DNA of 64,000 nt, from the IMG/VR virus record IMGVR_UViG_3300024346_007254, positions 1-64,000 of that record. One strand, written 5' to 3'. How positions within the stretch are numbered: position 1 is the stretch's first letter; the number at the start of each line of letters is the position of its first letter. A model generated the notes under the pieces. That model had not been told where the DNA came from. It worked only from the letters and a program-made list of their open reading frames with translations, and ran no database searches. The DNA is from a virus. Shown here in pieces: positions 49,660 through 61,600 of the stretch. Both the position numbers and the translations under genes were made by a program.

Positions 49660-51106
49660 CTTTCAGTACACACTCGACTAACTTTTCACCATCGTCACTG
49701 TTTGATTCGAGAGCAATTCCAACTAATGCAGTAGTTGTTATAGTAGTACATACCCCAGCATCCATTGCATATACAGCTTGTCCTTTTTTAACTGGACCTT
49801 TTACTCTTACTGGTAAACGGCCCTTAAGACCAATGTACTGGCCTTCAGCTTCGCTATTCATCATGTATGCCGGATCAGTTGACACTACTCCAATGCAATG
49901 GCTGCTTGCCGTTGCTGGGCACACTTCATGTCCGTCACAAGCACAAACTGCTACGGCTGTTCCTGCTGGAAGCTCTTCTTTTGTAGTATACTTCTCTGCA
50001 AGGTCTGCATAACGCGCTGTTGTAGCTGTACCTTGGAAAAGGACTGCTGTGAGGTTACCGCTTGTGTCTCTTGCAGCTATAGTGTTCGCTGCGGCCGCTG
50101 TTGACGCCGAACGATATGTTCCGCTAACTGATAGAGTGTTTGCTTGGGTTGCTGTACCGGTAAATGTAGTAGCGTGTACGTTACTCCATTTACGTGCAGC
50201 GGAACCTAATGCATATGTGTTATCGCTTCCTGGATAAATTCCAGTATTTTCAATAGTTGTTGTAAGAATATTGCTCGAATTGTAAATTCTAAAATTGTCT
50301 CTTACTAATGTTATCATAGGAGTTGAATTATCTGCATCAATTTTTACAATTAAATCTTGTTCATTACCGAGTGTAAACCCAGCATCGCCAAATGTTACAA
50401 TGCCTGTAAAGTCAGCATCGTTAGTAGTTAAAAATTCACTTGCTGGGATGCCGTCTAGTGTAATAGCATTACTTGCTGTACCCCAAAATCTATGGTCCGA
50501 AGATGTAACACCGTTTGTAGACGAAGTAGTATTTACAAGAGTCACACCTTGCTTAACTTCATCAAAACCAGTAATTGCCGATCCCGAAGCAATAGTAAAC
50601 TCAGTAGAACTAATCAAGAAGATAATTTCATCTTCGATAGTACCGGCAATAACAGCGTTTGTGCCACTATTTGTATCAGTTAGGGTTAATGATTGCATCT
50701 GAGTAACACCAGTACCTGCACCCTGAGGACCAACTAGGATCCATTCGTTTGATGCATTTCTTGCATAAAGTTGGTTTGCTGTGTTGTTCCACCAAAGTTC
50801 ACCTTCGACAAGACCTGTTGGTTGGGTAGAACTTACTTCAGCACTACTAGTAGTTTTCCATCTAGTTCCGTCAAAAACTTTAATTTTTGAACTGTTGCTG
50901 TCATACCATATCATTCCACTAATTGGTCTAGTAGGTGCGTTTGCTCCTGCAAAATTCTCTAGCAAAAACAGAAAGTTTTCGTTTTGTGCTTCGCCGTAAC
51001 CGGCAAAGTTTTTACCAATGAATTTCACCTCGGTAACTTGGTCTACAGTTCCATCTTCAACCGTAGTTAAAACTGTACCATTGTATCTATTAATAATGTA
51101 AGCCAT
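49655..51106 (-). CDS. Tail fibre-like protein
   Basis: 483 residues. The N-terminal 70 residues ('EVKFIGKNFAGYGEAQNENF', 'GMIWYDSNSSKIKVFDG') are shared with the two genes upstream and probably anchor the fibre. The C-terminus has 'RYADLAEKYTTKEELPAGTA' with 'VCACDGHEVCPATASSHCIG', which resembles the conserved end domain of phage spike proteins that carry 'ADLAE'; several cysteines there are unusual for a fibre. It has its own late promoter and AGAGGGG site. Confidence 0.75.
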   Translation of the reverse strand: MAYIINRYNGTVLTTVEDGTVDQVTEVKFIGKNFAGYGEAQNENFLFLLENFAGANAPTRPISGMIWYDSNSSKIKVFDGTRWKTTSSAEVSSTQPTGLVEGELWWNNTANQLYARNASNEWILVGPQGAGTGVTQMQSLTLTDTNSGTNAVIAGTIEDEIIFLISSTEFTIASGSAITGFDEVKQGVTLVNTTSSTNGVTSSDHRFWGTASNAITLDGIPASEFLTTNDADFTGIVTFGDAGFTLGNEQDLIVKIDADNSTPMITLVRDNFRIYNSSNILTTTIENTGIYPGSDNTYALGSAARKWSNVHATTFTGTATQANTLSVSGTYRSASTAAAANTIAARDTSGNLTAVLFQGTATTARYADLAEKYTTKEELPAGTAVAVCACDGHEVCPATASSHCIGVVSTDPAYMMNSEAEGQYIGLKGRLPVRVKGPVKKGQAVYAMDAGVCTTITTTALVGIALESNSDDGEKLVECVLKV

Positions 51107-51135
51107 TTATGGATTAACCCCTCTGCAATTAATAG

Positions 51136-51143
51136 TATTTATC
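51136..51143 (-). promoter_or_regulatory. T4-type late promoter
   Basis: Minus strand GATAAATA (full match) lies 29 nt before the ATG at 51106. A strong AGAGGGG (51124-51118) Shine-Dalgarno site is 11 nt from the ATG. Confidence 0.6.
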
Positions 51144-51145
51144 GG

Positions 51146-52951
51146 TTAAACGCTAGAAACTAAGTTTGACTCAAACGCCCACTGATTAGAACCATTAACA
51201 ATAAATCTTTTTAATGAACGTGTAACAGACATTGTAACTGTTTCAATTGTATCCGAAAACCCAATGTCTTCAAGGACTGATTGGTTTTCACTACCGTTTT
51301 TATCAACTGAAACAAATGACTTTGCAAGTCCATCGGTGCTGTTATAAGTAATCTGTCCACTGTACTCTGTACAATGCACTCTAGCGTACACACCTGTGTT
51401 TTTAGTTATCGCAGGTACTAAGTCATCGAGAACTGATGCAATTTGTACATCTGAAAGTCCTGTTGTATCCAATGATAGGAAAATATCTTCGTCGAGACTT
51501 TTTTGATCAACATATTCCTTTGTTGCTACGTGGCTTGGATCATCACTAACGTCCGGCGTACCTACACCAATAATTTTACGAGAATCGGTAACTTGTATAT
51601 CTGCCGAACTAGTAATAACTAATTGAGTCGTTGTTGTAATAGTTGAACCGTTTAGATTAATATTATCAACATCAAGGTTTGTTAGTGTACCAATAGTTGT
51701 TAATCCAGCGGCTGTTGTAACTGTTGAACTAAGGGTAGTTGCTGACAATAAGTTTGCGCCATTAATCTTGTACCACGTGCCATCGATATCAAAATTAGAT
51801 GTGCTAGTCCAGGAATCGGTTGCCAGCGACCATGTAAGACTTTTGTCATTACCAGTTGCTTTTACAGTAATGCCGGCGCCGTCAAGATCTCCATCAGTTA
51901 ACAATGTACTATCTGATGAAAATGCAAGTTCGATATTTTTATCTTCAACTCTCAAAGTAGCTACGTCAACATACGTTGCATCGCCTTCAACTCTTAAATC
52001 ACCTGTAACTCTTAAATCACCTGTAACGTCAAGAGTGTATGCAGGAGAGCTTTGAAAAATACCAACACGGTTTGTGCTATTGTCAACAGTTAGATAATCA
52101 ACATAAGTTGGAATACTTGTAGTTCCTTTGTTAATTTGGAATTTTATATCTGAGCTACCTGTTTGGTTTCTTAGTACTACTGTACTGCCATCAATTCTAG
52201 CGTTAAAATCAAAATTGTCGCCAATAATTACACCACGGTCGTCTTTAACATGCAAGAATCCTTCAGAGGTATTGCCGCCGCCGGCAGGATTAGTTCTTAA
52301 AAATTCAGTAGAACTAAATCCACCTAGCTGATTGGCTGATTGTGCAGTACCGCGATATACAAAGTCAGTGTAAACATCACTAATGTTAATACCTTGTTCA
52401 AGTGTACTTCCAAAATCTTGGATGCCGGATGCAAGTGTAAATGATTCTCTGCTTATAATTGCCACAGCTTGTGCGCCGATCATTATTCTTGCAATTACTT
52501 TTGGATTACCAAATTGATCTAATACCGTTTGAATATCAAATCCAGATAGGCCCTGGCTTGCTGTATATGCTGGGCCTGCAAGGAAAATATCTTCTCCATC
52601 GGTAAACTTTAATTGTTTGTTTGCTGTATCAATCCAAAGTTCGCCTTCAACAAGACTTGGAGGTGTTCCTGACGAAACAATAGTTGCGTTAGTTGATTTA
52701 AAAGTCTCGCCGTCAAAGATTTTCAATCTTGCTTCAGATGTATCATACCATAGTTGTCCTCTGATAGGATTGCCCGGGGCAGAGGAGTTAGCAAAATTTT
52801 CAAGTACCTTTACAAAGTTTTCATTAAATGCTTCTCCGTAACCTGTAAAATTTCGACCGATAAGAGTTAAGTCAGTAGTATCTACGTCAATCCTACCGTC
52901 AATTAAGTCTACTAGTAAAGTTCCATCTGTTGTATTAATTTTATAACTCAT
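51146..52951 (-). CDS. Tail fibre-like protein
   Basis: 601 residues. N-terminal anchor block 'TLIGRNFTGYGEAFNENFVK' and 'IRGQLWYDTSEARLKIFDG'. The middle has 'RVGIFQSSPAYTLDVTGDLR' followed by 'VTGDLRVEGD' repeats, typical of trimeric fibre shafts. The C-terminus 'ATKEYVDQKS' and beyond is a distal region without recognisable binding domain. It overlaps the gene upstream by TAATG. Confidence 0.76.
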   Translation of the reverse strand: MSYKINTTDGTLLVDLIDGRIDVDTTDLTLIGRNFTGYGEAFNENFVKVLENFANSSAPGNPIRGQLWYDTSEARLKIFDGETFKSTNATIVSSGTPPSLVEGELWIDTANKQLKFTDGEDIFLAGPAYTASQGLSGFDIQTVLDQFGNPKVIARIMIGAQAVAIISRESFTLASGIQDFGSTLEQGINISDVYTDFVYRGTAQSANQLGGFSSTEFLRTNPAGGGNTSEGFLHVKDDRGVIIGDNFDFNARIDGSTVVLRNQTGSSDIKFQINKGTTSIPTYVDYLTVDNSTNRVGIFQSSPAYTLDVTGDLRVTGDLRVEGDATYVDVATLRVEDKNIELAFSSDSTLLTDGDLDGAGITVKATGNDKSLTWSLATDSWTSTSNFDIDGTWYKINGANLLSATTLSSTVTTAAGLTTIGTLTNLDVDNINLNGSTITTTTQLVITSSADIQVTDSRKIIGVGTPDVSDDPSHVATKEYVDQKSLDEDIFLSLDTTGLSDVQIASVLDDLVPAITKNTGVYARVHCTEYSGQITYNSTDGLAKSFVSVDKNGSENQSVLEDIGFSDTIETVTMSVTRSLKRFIVNGSNQWAFESNLVSSV

Positions 52952-54990
52952 TAAAAGACTCCGGTATAGATAATAAAGCTAACAGTTGCAAACGGTGGTG
53001 TATGCGATATTGGCTCTTGAGTGGCAAAATCTTGTATGCCTTCGGTTCTTGTTATGCCAGAACCAGTTGACCCATCGTTTGTGTACGGCACTGCTGTTGA
53101 TGCTGTATCTGTTGTACCTGCTGTTGTAGTTGTAGCATAAAACTGTGTTCCTGCATCGCCTTGTAAACTGTGATAGTGTTCCGGCAGTTGTTCTTCTAGT
53201 AGAAGTTCACTTTCCTTGCCGCCATAATTACCAATTGTTTGTGCTGCACCATCAAGAAGAACTCTATTTCCAGTAGTTGCACCTGCTAAGTGTCCTAGTA
53301 GTGTTCTACCTCTTAAATCGGGCACCAAGAATGTTAATGATGGTGTTGCTGTTACACCAAAACTCGATCCAATTACATTATACAAATCTTCGTACGCTGA
53401 AATATTCCATTCAGTTCCAGTACAAAGTATCCAACCTGCAGGGGCTGCTGAGCCGCCGAACGGTAGAATAGTTCCAACTGGAGTAAGCGGGCCTTGGGCT
53501 GCGTTAGGAATAACACTTAACAAGTTTTCTTGTTGTATTTTTCTTAAACCAATTCCGTCTCTGTTAATTAGAATTTCGTCAGTATTCAATACATTAGTAA
53601 TTTCATCTTTTGATCCTACAAAAGAATCGTCTAATGTTGTTGTAAATGTTTTTGTTAGTCCGCCTGCGCTACCATCAAATTGAAAACTTGGAGAAGTAAC
53701 ATCTCCGGTCATTTGGAATGTTGTAGGACTAGTAATCTTACCAGCACTTGATGCAGATCCAGTAATGTTGCCCGAAAGATCACCTGTAAATGCTCCAGTG
53801 AATCTGTTAGCAAACACATTATTAAATCTTGTTCCAGTAGTACCGATGTTGGTTGTTCCGCTAGATACCGGCAATACGTTTCCAACTGTTGTTTGCCCAC
53901 TCACTTCAAGTGTGCCTCCGATTGTTGTTGCGCCAGCAACTTCCAATGTGCTTAAAGTTTTAATAAATCCGGATGCAGTAATAGAACCTACTGCGCCGCC
54001 ATGGGCTGCTACTGAAATATTTCCTTGAACATCAAGAGCCTGTGTAGGAATTCTACTAGCATTACCAATTGCAATGTTTGTGTTATTATAAATTCTTAAT
54101 GCTGTTGTCGAAACTCCAACATTGTTAACTCTAACATCAATGCCGCCATCTGATGCACTATTTCTTACCTCTGAAAAACTTCCTGATGACGAAAGTGTTA
54201 ATCTTGACGATTCGCCAATACTAATACCAGTATTACTTAAAATTCTTATTGATTGCTGGAAGGTGTTTGCTTGACTTAGTCTTGCAAAATCTGTTGCAGG
54301 CACATCTGAGCCATTAAGAATTAAATTTTCAGCTGACTGCGAAACTCCATAGAATTTTCCTACTGCCGATCCACCGTATGTTGCATCTGTAAGAGAACTG
54401 CTTACGTTAATACCCGGACGTATTTTTGAAAATCCAGAAATTCCTATCTTAGGTGTAAATTCTGCCTTGGAAATGATTGAAATAATTTGCCCGTTAACAT
54501 AGTTAACTAACACCTTTCGGGTTTGGTTGGCTGTATCTACATATTCTTCTACTCGTTGCCCGCTAATGCCACCGTTGTCGTCAGTTGCAGTTTCTGGACC
54601 AACTAATATCCAGCCCGATCCACTATAAAGAAAAAGCTGTTGTGTTGAGGTATTTGACCATAGGTCGCCAAGAGTACTTGCCGATACGTCAGGTTCTACT
54701 GAAGCTTTCTTTAATCCGCTTGCACTAACCCATTGTGTACCGTCATACAATTTTAACTGTGTAGCATTGTCAGTGTTGTCATACCAAAGCTGTCCTTCGA
54801 TAGGATTCTCCGGTGAGGTATTGTCTGCAAAATTTTCTAACAGATTTAAAAAGTTTTCATTAACTGGTTTACCATAACTTGTAACGTTTCGACCAACAAG
54901 CGTTAAACTAGTTTCGTTGTTATTCGAATCGTCATCAACAGTTATTGAGCCTTTGTTAACAAAATCTGTAAAATTTATCTGTGTGCTCAT
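52951..54990 (-). CDS. Tail fibre-like protein with phage tail-collar domain
   Basis: 679 residues. Starts with the shared anchor 'TLVGRNVTSYGKPVNENFLN'. Residues about 530-630 form a tail-collar domain: 'PVGTILPFGGSAAPAGWILC', 'PDLRGRTLLGH' and 'EEQLPEHYHSL', with histidines that in T4 gp12-like proteins bind metal. The shaft carries 'ALDVQGNIS' and repeated 'GGTLEVSGQTT' units. It is a candidate distal host-binding fibre. GAGGGA precedes the ATG, 2 nt after the upstream stop. Confidence 0.8.
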   Translation of the reverse strand: MSTQINFTDFVNKGSITVDDDSNNNETSLTLVGRNVTSYGKPVNENFLNLLENFADNTSPENPIEGQLWYDNTDNATQLKLYDGTQWVSASGLKKASVEPDVSASTLGDLWSNTSTQQLFLYSGSGWILVGPETATDDNGGISGQRVEEYVDTANQTRKVLVNYVNGQIISIISKAEFTPKIGISGFSKIRPGINVSSSLTDATYGGSAVGKFYGVSQSAENLILNGSDVPATDFARLSQANTFQQSIRILSNTGISIGESSRLTLSSSGSFSEVRNSASDGGIDVRVNNVGVSTTALRIYNNTNIAIGNASRIPTQALDVQGNISVAAHGGAVGSITASGFIKTLSTLEVAGATTIGGTLEVSGQTTVGNVLPVSSGTTNIGTTGTRFNNVFANRFTGAFTGDLSGNITGSASSAGKITSPTTFQMTGDVTSPSFQFDGSAGGLTKTFTTTLDDSFVGSKDEITNVLNTDEILINRDGIGLRKIQQENLLSVIPNAAQGPLTPVGTILPFGGSAAPAGWILCTGTEWNISAYEDLYNVIGSSFGVTATPSLTFLVPDLRGRTLLGHLAGATTGNRVLLDGAAQTIGNYGGKESELLLEEQLPEHYHSLQGDAGTQFYATTTTAGTTDTASTAVPYTNDGSTGSGITRTEGIQDFATQEPISHTPPFATVSFIIYTGVF

Positions 54991-54992
54991 TA

Positions 54993-55604
54993 TTATCCCT
55001 CGCTCAACCCGCTAAGGCTTTGTACTCTAACAGTATAGTCAATTTGAATTAGTCTGTTCAAACTTTTCTGTACAGGATGGAAAATAACATGAGTTAAAAG
55101 CCTTCCTGTGCCTGTTGAACTAAACCCTCGTAGTCCTAATTCATCAAAAACATAAATTTGATCTGTGTTTGTTGCTGTATCAAATGCGTCTTGGCCGTTA
55201 GGCTCGCCGTAGTCTAACAAACAACTAACTAAAATATCAGTATAATTGGTTCCTGAAACATGTCTAATTTCAGTTTTATTTCTAGTAGGATCTAAGTTGT
55301 TAACACTTCTATCGTCAATAACTTTTGAATAAGTTTCGTTGTACAAGCTAGCATTTGTGCCAACTGTATTCGGAGTCAAATATGTAATGATGCCTGTTGG
55401 ATCTACACTCGTGCCGCCGTTGCCGAAGCTTAATTCATATACAAATCCTTGACCAGAATTGGCCAAGCTTTCTGCTAATGATAAACTCATGTTTTCATAA
55501 TGAATAGCATTACGCTTGTTAATAAAAGTTTCTCCCGAAGAAGGATCAAATATTTTAATATGACCTTCTACATGTAAACCACTGTAATCTTTTAAATCTG
55601 TCAT
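54993..55604 (-). CDS. Virion structural protein
   Basis: 203 residues from the ATG at 55604 (AGGTGG ahead of it); a GTG at 55613 adds three residues. 'VEGHIKIFDPSSGETFINKR' followed by 'NAIHYENMSLSLAESLAN' is strand-rich and looks like a small baseplate or fibre-junction protein of marine T4-like phages. The gene lies between the giant protein and the collar-domain fibre. Precise role unknown. Confidence 0.6.
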   Translation of the reverse strand: MTDLKDYSGLHVEGHIKIFDPSSGETFINKRNAIHYENMSLSLAESLANSGQGFVYELSFGNGGTSVDPTGIITYLTPNTVGTNASLYNETYSKVIDDRSVNNLDPTRNKTEIRHVSGTNYTDILVSCLLDYGEPNGQDAFDTATNTDQIYVFDELGLRGFSSTGTGRLLTHVIFHPVQKSLNRLIQIDYTVRVQSLSGLSEG

Positions 55605-55621
55605 TCCTACCACCTATACTG

Positions 55622-55629
55622 TATTTATT
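55622..55629 (-). promoter_or_regulatory. T4-type late promoter
   Basis: Minus strand AATAAATA (full match) overlaps the stop codon of the giant gene and lies 17 nt before the ATG at 55604. Confidence 0.58.
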
Positions 55630-58600
55630 TAGGTAACTCTATTGTTGCTTCTCGCAAGAAATTGCCTATTGCATTTTTCGATCTAGCCAAAGATTTTCCT
55701 GATTCATTCCACACTTTACCAATTTTTCTTAGTACGCGAACCTGTGTTTCTGGTGCAGGTTGCAGGGACGAATCCAAAATAATCATATTTCCGTCTAGAA
55801 TATATTCTGGGGCTAAAGTTTCGTCGCCGGCTGGGCTATCTTGAGCAATTGATGGATTAAATCTTTCAACTGCAACCTTTCTAAGTCTGCGACCGCCAAC
55901 AAACACATCAATTTCGTTAATGCTAGATGGTGTAAAATTAAGTTCATAATCAATACTTCCATCAGACATAATTATCTGAGTCAATGTTGTGTCGTTATAA
56001 TTAATATTTTCCTCTGGGCCTTGGCCGTATGCTATTATGCCTTCGTTGTATGTATCTCTAACACCTGTTCCGAGAGTACCTCTTCTTAGCTGTCTTACTG
56101 TGTTGCCTTGTACTTCAAAGTACTCAATTCTTTCGCCTTCGATGAATAGTACTCCAGGTATATTTCTTGTTTTGTCAGGTTGGAAAATTCCGCTTGTGTC
56201 TTCCAAAACAATTCTCACATCATAGTAATTTAGCGGAGATGCTAGTTTATAACTGTTATCCTGGTTAAGTCTCTTGTAATGAGTTCTATTCAACATATCC
56301 TTGAAAATTCTATAACCAAACTTTTTAGTTACTGGTTGAGCGCCAAACTGTATTACGTCAATTACGTCGCCAATTTCAGGATCGTTAGTTAGTTGCACAG
56401 CGTCAAGAGATATAGCCAGGCTATAATCAACATTTGGAGTCAACAAGGTTCCATTTAGTGCCACCCATGCATAGTTTGCATTTGTAATGGTTCCTCTTAG
56501 CGGAATATATCCACTCGAAATTAAGTTTCTAGTAGTAGACTCGCTTGGAGAGATATCCAACGGAACCTCGTTAACAACTTTGTAAGTAAATCGTTCAAAA
56601 TTATTAACGTCGTGATTACTAAATTGATATATTTCAACTGTTGAATCTGCTGCCGGTGCTTCAGCAAATGTTAGTGTTTCGCCTGATGTATAGATTACAT
56701 CGTCAACAGTTAGAACGGTGCTGTCAGCATCGTCAACTGATGCAACAAACTGGTCTCCATTAATAAATGCGTCTCTGATATCTTCTCGTATACTTTGAAT
56801 TACAACTATGTTACTATTTACAGATACAATTGTTCCTGTGTAAATAGTGCTTGTAGCTAGTGATTCTAATGTTAATTCTCCACCAACCTCTGCGTAGTTT
56901 GAAATTGTGTCGCTGTCGAATTCAATTTGTGTGTCTACAAAGTAATATTCAGCGTTCTTAATTACATAGATGTCTAGTCGTGTGCCTGCAGGGGCTACAT
57001 CTGGAGTAAGTAATTCTACTCTTACGTTTAATGGATCAAAGCTATATAGCGTTGATGACAATTGTACATAATCGGCAAATACTAGGACGTCTACGCTTTC
57101 CAAATCCTCTCCAGTAAACTGCCATTCTTCGATGTCATAAACTCTTGATGCTGTAGTAGTGTAAGAAACACTGTATCCTGGATTTAGAATTGTGTTGTCA
57201 ACTTTAACAAGAATGTTATGCGAGATTGGTTCTTTACTAAACGGCACTGGAATTATTTCGCCATCAAATTGATAAGTTTTAGTTATACCATCTGGAATAA
57301 ATGTTCTATCAATAATAACTTCGCTATAAGTCTTAACATTAGTACCGTAAACACTGTACTGAACAAAATCGCCTTCGGCTAACAGACCTTGTGCAAAAAC
57401 AATTTTTAATCTATCTACAAATCCATCTGTTGCGTCGGATTGAAGTAAAGTATATCCTTCACGAGCAACTTCGCCATTGACTAGAACTAGTGCAGAAAGT
57501 TCATCAGTCCAAGTTGCCGAAGTTACAAAAGTAATCGTACTTCCGTCGGAAACAAATGTGTTAGTATCGATTAGATCTGCGCCATTAGTTCCAATAGTTG
57601 TTATAGCAAGACTTGCACCTGTATTTGTATTATTATCATTATACAACAGTAATTCATTTTCAAAGTCAATTGAATAAGAATCGTTACCTAATATAACGTT
57701 GTTAATTTTAACAATGATTCCTTCGTTGCTTTGTGGCATTCCTGGTAGTGGAAATTCTGTAGTCACTCCGTCAAGTCTGTAGTTTGCAGTTGCAATAACT
57801 CCAATACCTTCAGATGGTCTATGATATACACGAATATCTAATGTGTCAACAATCTCTCCAGGAACAAGTTCTTCGGGTCCTTTTGAAGTAGTTGGAGTAA
57901 CAAAACCGTCGCCGTCGATATTAATTTCTCCTGCATCAATGCCAGTTGCAGTTGAATATGCAAGATTGCCGCCTTCTAATTGAGTGTCGAAGTTTATAGC
58001 ACTACTTGCGCCATCGCTTGTGCTCTTTCTAATTACAATAAGGTCGCCAATTTCGGTTGTGATTTCTTCACTAATTGTAATTGTGGTTGTAACACCATCG
58101 CCAACAATTGTTTGCATAATTGCATTTGGGTTTTGAGTTGGAGTGCTTCCATCATATACAGGATCATCAAGTCTGATTCCATTTCTATAGAAGTTATACT
58201 CTGCGCCGTCTTCAAGTGGCTGACTTAGCTCAAATATAACAGTACTTCCATCTAGCACAAAAACTTCATCTTGTGCATCGTCAAATGTATCCCACGGAAG
58301 AGATGCCCATCCAGCAACGTCCCAGCCTTGCTCATTTCCAAAGTCAAAGCTATCAATTTGTACGCCGCTGTATTCAACACCGTCCATTAATTGAGACAAG
58401 TCTTTACCTAGCATACCAGTTGTTGGATTATAGAAGAAGTTAATTCTGTCTGCTGCTTGTAGCAACGAAACTTCCTTCTTATATTGAATTTCGATAACTG
58501 CATCTTCACCAGGTGCTTCTGCAAAATCAATAAATCCTGTAAATCTGTCATATCCTTTTGAAGTGTCAAGATCATTTCCGACATCAAAAGAACTTTCAAG

Positions 58601-61600
58601 CTGTTCAATACCGTTAACAATTATAGTGTAATTAGAAGTGTTAACGCTCATTGGCCATTGTAGTTCAAATTTTTCTCTAGCAGATGTACCTACAAACGTT
58701 TCTGTTTTATCTAATTCTGTAAACAAGTAAGATCCGCTTACTCTATCAAACTTGATAGTCATATGCATTCCACGAACTTTACCATTGCCTAGAATTGCAA
58801 CAGCTTTTGCAGGGCGACCAAATTGATCAACAGCGCCAACAATGTTAATAGTTGGAGCAGTATAATAAGTAGATCCAGTATTTTCTATTTCAATTGAACG
58901 AACTGTTCCTCTGCTTACGAATGCCGTTGCTACTGTTCCTTTATTTCCTTCGATCTCAATTGTTGGAGTTTCAAGGTAGCCCTGACCTGCATCTGCAATA
59001 TCAATTCTTACAATTTCGTATCCGTTATTGTTAGTCCATTGGTTAAACGGTTCTTCAAAGTATAGGCCGCCAACACCAAATAATGCATCGCCATTTTGAG
59101 TTGCAATATTTGTTAAAATACTTCTTGTTACAGCATCATAAGACGGCGGTAAATCAAAGTCCGTTGTTAGGGTTTCAGTCGGTTCTAATTTTTCATAAGA
59201 ACTAATGTATTCTCGAACTTTTGTTTTGTATGGCTTAACTTCGTTAACATAATCTTCGTAATTTTCTAAGTTGTCATTTTGGAAGGTAACTTTTTGTGTT
59301 AGTTCACCAAGATTGTGCTTGGCTCTTACAAAGCTAGTTTTAAACGCCCAATCAATATCTGCTTGCTCAGAAAATGCATATCTCATACTTGCAAAGAATA
59401 ACTTGTTCCATTCAACTGCTAAGTCTCCAATAAACAAATCGTCTCTTAAAGAAGTTAAGATATTTCTTAATTCAACTACCGGTTCTCTGTCATAAAAAGC
59501 ACTGTCGTAAATATTAGAATCAAATCCGCTAGTTGTAGAAGCATAATCGTACAATCTAGTCGAAAGCTGGATTGTTCCATCTTGTCTACCAATTGTTTCA
59601 AAGTTAACAGTAAAATCTTGTGTAAATTGATCGTCAACTTTACGTAGAAGTAACCAACCTCCTGATCCAACACTTTCAACTTTTATAATATCACCAATTT
59701 CAGCATCGATACTTGCTAACTCAAAAGTCTGTGCTAGTATTCGGTTGATTGCTGTTTGAGAACTATATCCTTCTGCGTACCAATCTGCATAATCCCAGTA
59801 ACGTGTTGTATCAAACGCTTGGTTGTCTGAGCGTGACCATTCCTGCGATGTTTTATCCCAAGTATAAATTGCCCAACGACCGCCTATTTCCTCATCACTG
59901 TTAACAAGAACACTAAATTTTCTAACTGTTAATTTAGTATTACTAGTGTAATTTTTTCCACCGTTTTTAATGTTAACACTTGTAACTTGTCCAAGATTAT
60001 TAATTGTGGTTTGGATTACAGCTGACGCGCCTTTATTGTCACTGATCTTTACAGTAGGTGCAACAGAATATCCTCTACCAGAGTTAATAATGTTAACTCC
60101 GACAATTCGAGTATTTTCAATAACCGGTTCTAATATTGCTTGCTCTACTTTAGCAACGCCAACAAATCTTAACTGAGCAACACTATCAATTACGCTATCG
60201 TACTTTCCTTCAACAGTTAAAGGTGGTTCGTCTTTTAGTAATAGAGATGTAAAATCTTTTCCATCAACTACTTGAGTGTTTACTAGAACGTCATTAACTC
60301 TTTCCACAACCTGCTTAACTGCTTCAAGTCTGTTAATAAACATACTCTGGCGAGGGAAGTTTAGAATTCCGTACTTTTGCTTTACAGGAAGTTCTGGATC
60401 CGGAACGTTGTTGTTATTTTGATCATATCCAACTAAGCTGTCAACCCACTTAGATTGAACCTCGACATTAATAATACTAGTGTCAAGTCCTTCAGTAACT
60501 AGCTGATATTCTCTGTGTAGGTTTGTTTGTAAAGTAGGATCCTTAGCAAAGCTAAAGTGCAAAATAGTATTTGTACCTTCTACAAAGCTTCTTGAATTAT
60601 AAATTGCAAACTTATTTGTGTCAAGCGGTGCAACAAATCGGTATCCCGAATTTGCAGGATCTCTAATAATTTCTGCAACGTCAAATGCGCTCAATCTTCT
60701 AGTACGAAGTTGTGGAACAATTCTTTTATTCTTAACCCAATAGAAGTATTTTGTACTAAATGTTCTTGAGATATTGTCGTAAACTCTCTTTGAACTGTAA
60801 ACACTATTGCCGTACAATGTAGTACCGCTAATGTTTTTAGCAAAGCCTTCGTTTGTATCAGCAAGACGGTTCCAATCTGATGGAAGTAAATCAGTGCTTA
60901 TCCATTCGTATACATCAACTGACGAACCAGGCGTGATTCTATTCCAATTGTTTGCTCTATACTGAGACTCGCCTTGGTAAGGATTGTACCAGCTTACAGT
61001 GCTTAGATCCCACCATAGCTGCCCCACTTGCTTGTCTGTCCAGTTTGATTCACTATCAACTACTACACCCTGCACTCCTGCTGTATTAATCGAGTACACT
61101 GCTGGATCATAGAAAGTTTTATAATCAAGTTCTTGCTCAGCAGGACCTGCAATTTTACCTTGTCTTGGATCTACAATATCAAGTTCAGCAATAATATCAT
61201 TTAAATCTTTTGAGTACAAGAAGCAACGTGAAATCTTTGAGATATCAATTTTGCCGTCTTCTTGTGTAATAAGTGTCCAGCTATTAGCATTTCTTTCTGC
61301 TCGCATATCAACAAACATTCCAACCGTTGAATCGTTGTCGACATAATTTCCAACAAGGTCATCATTTGTTAATGCCGGATTTAATTTAGGCAATCCGATG
61401 TAGATATGGTTATCAATTAATTTAAAGTTTGAAAGACTATTAAACTTTGTGTCTCTATTATAATTGATATCTTCAGCAAAGATGAATGCATTTCCAATTT
61501 GTTGGAAGAGAGCAATTCTTCCAGTATCGGCACGCTTAGTCATAAATCGTGTTGTTCCGCCATCGTATGTTGTGCTAACTTCGCTACGAGTAGTATTTTG

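Noticed and set aside
51900-52060. Short near-identical tandem DNA repeats in the fibre gene, considered as a repeat array
   Set aside because: They encode the repeated VTGDLRV shaft units of the fibre protein and are explained by coding structure.
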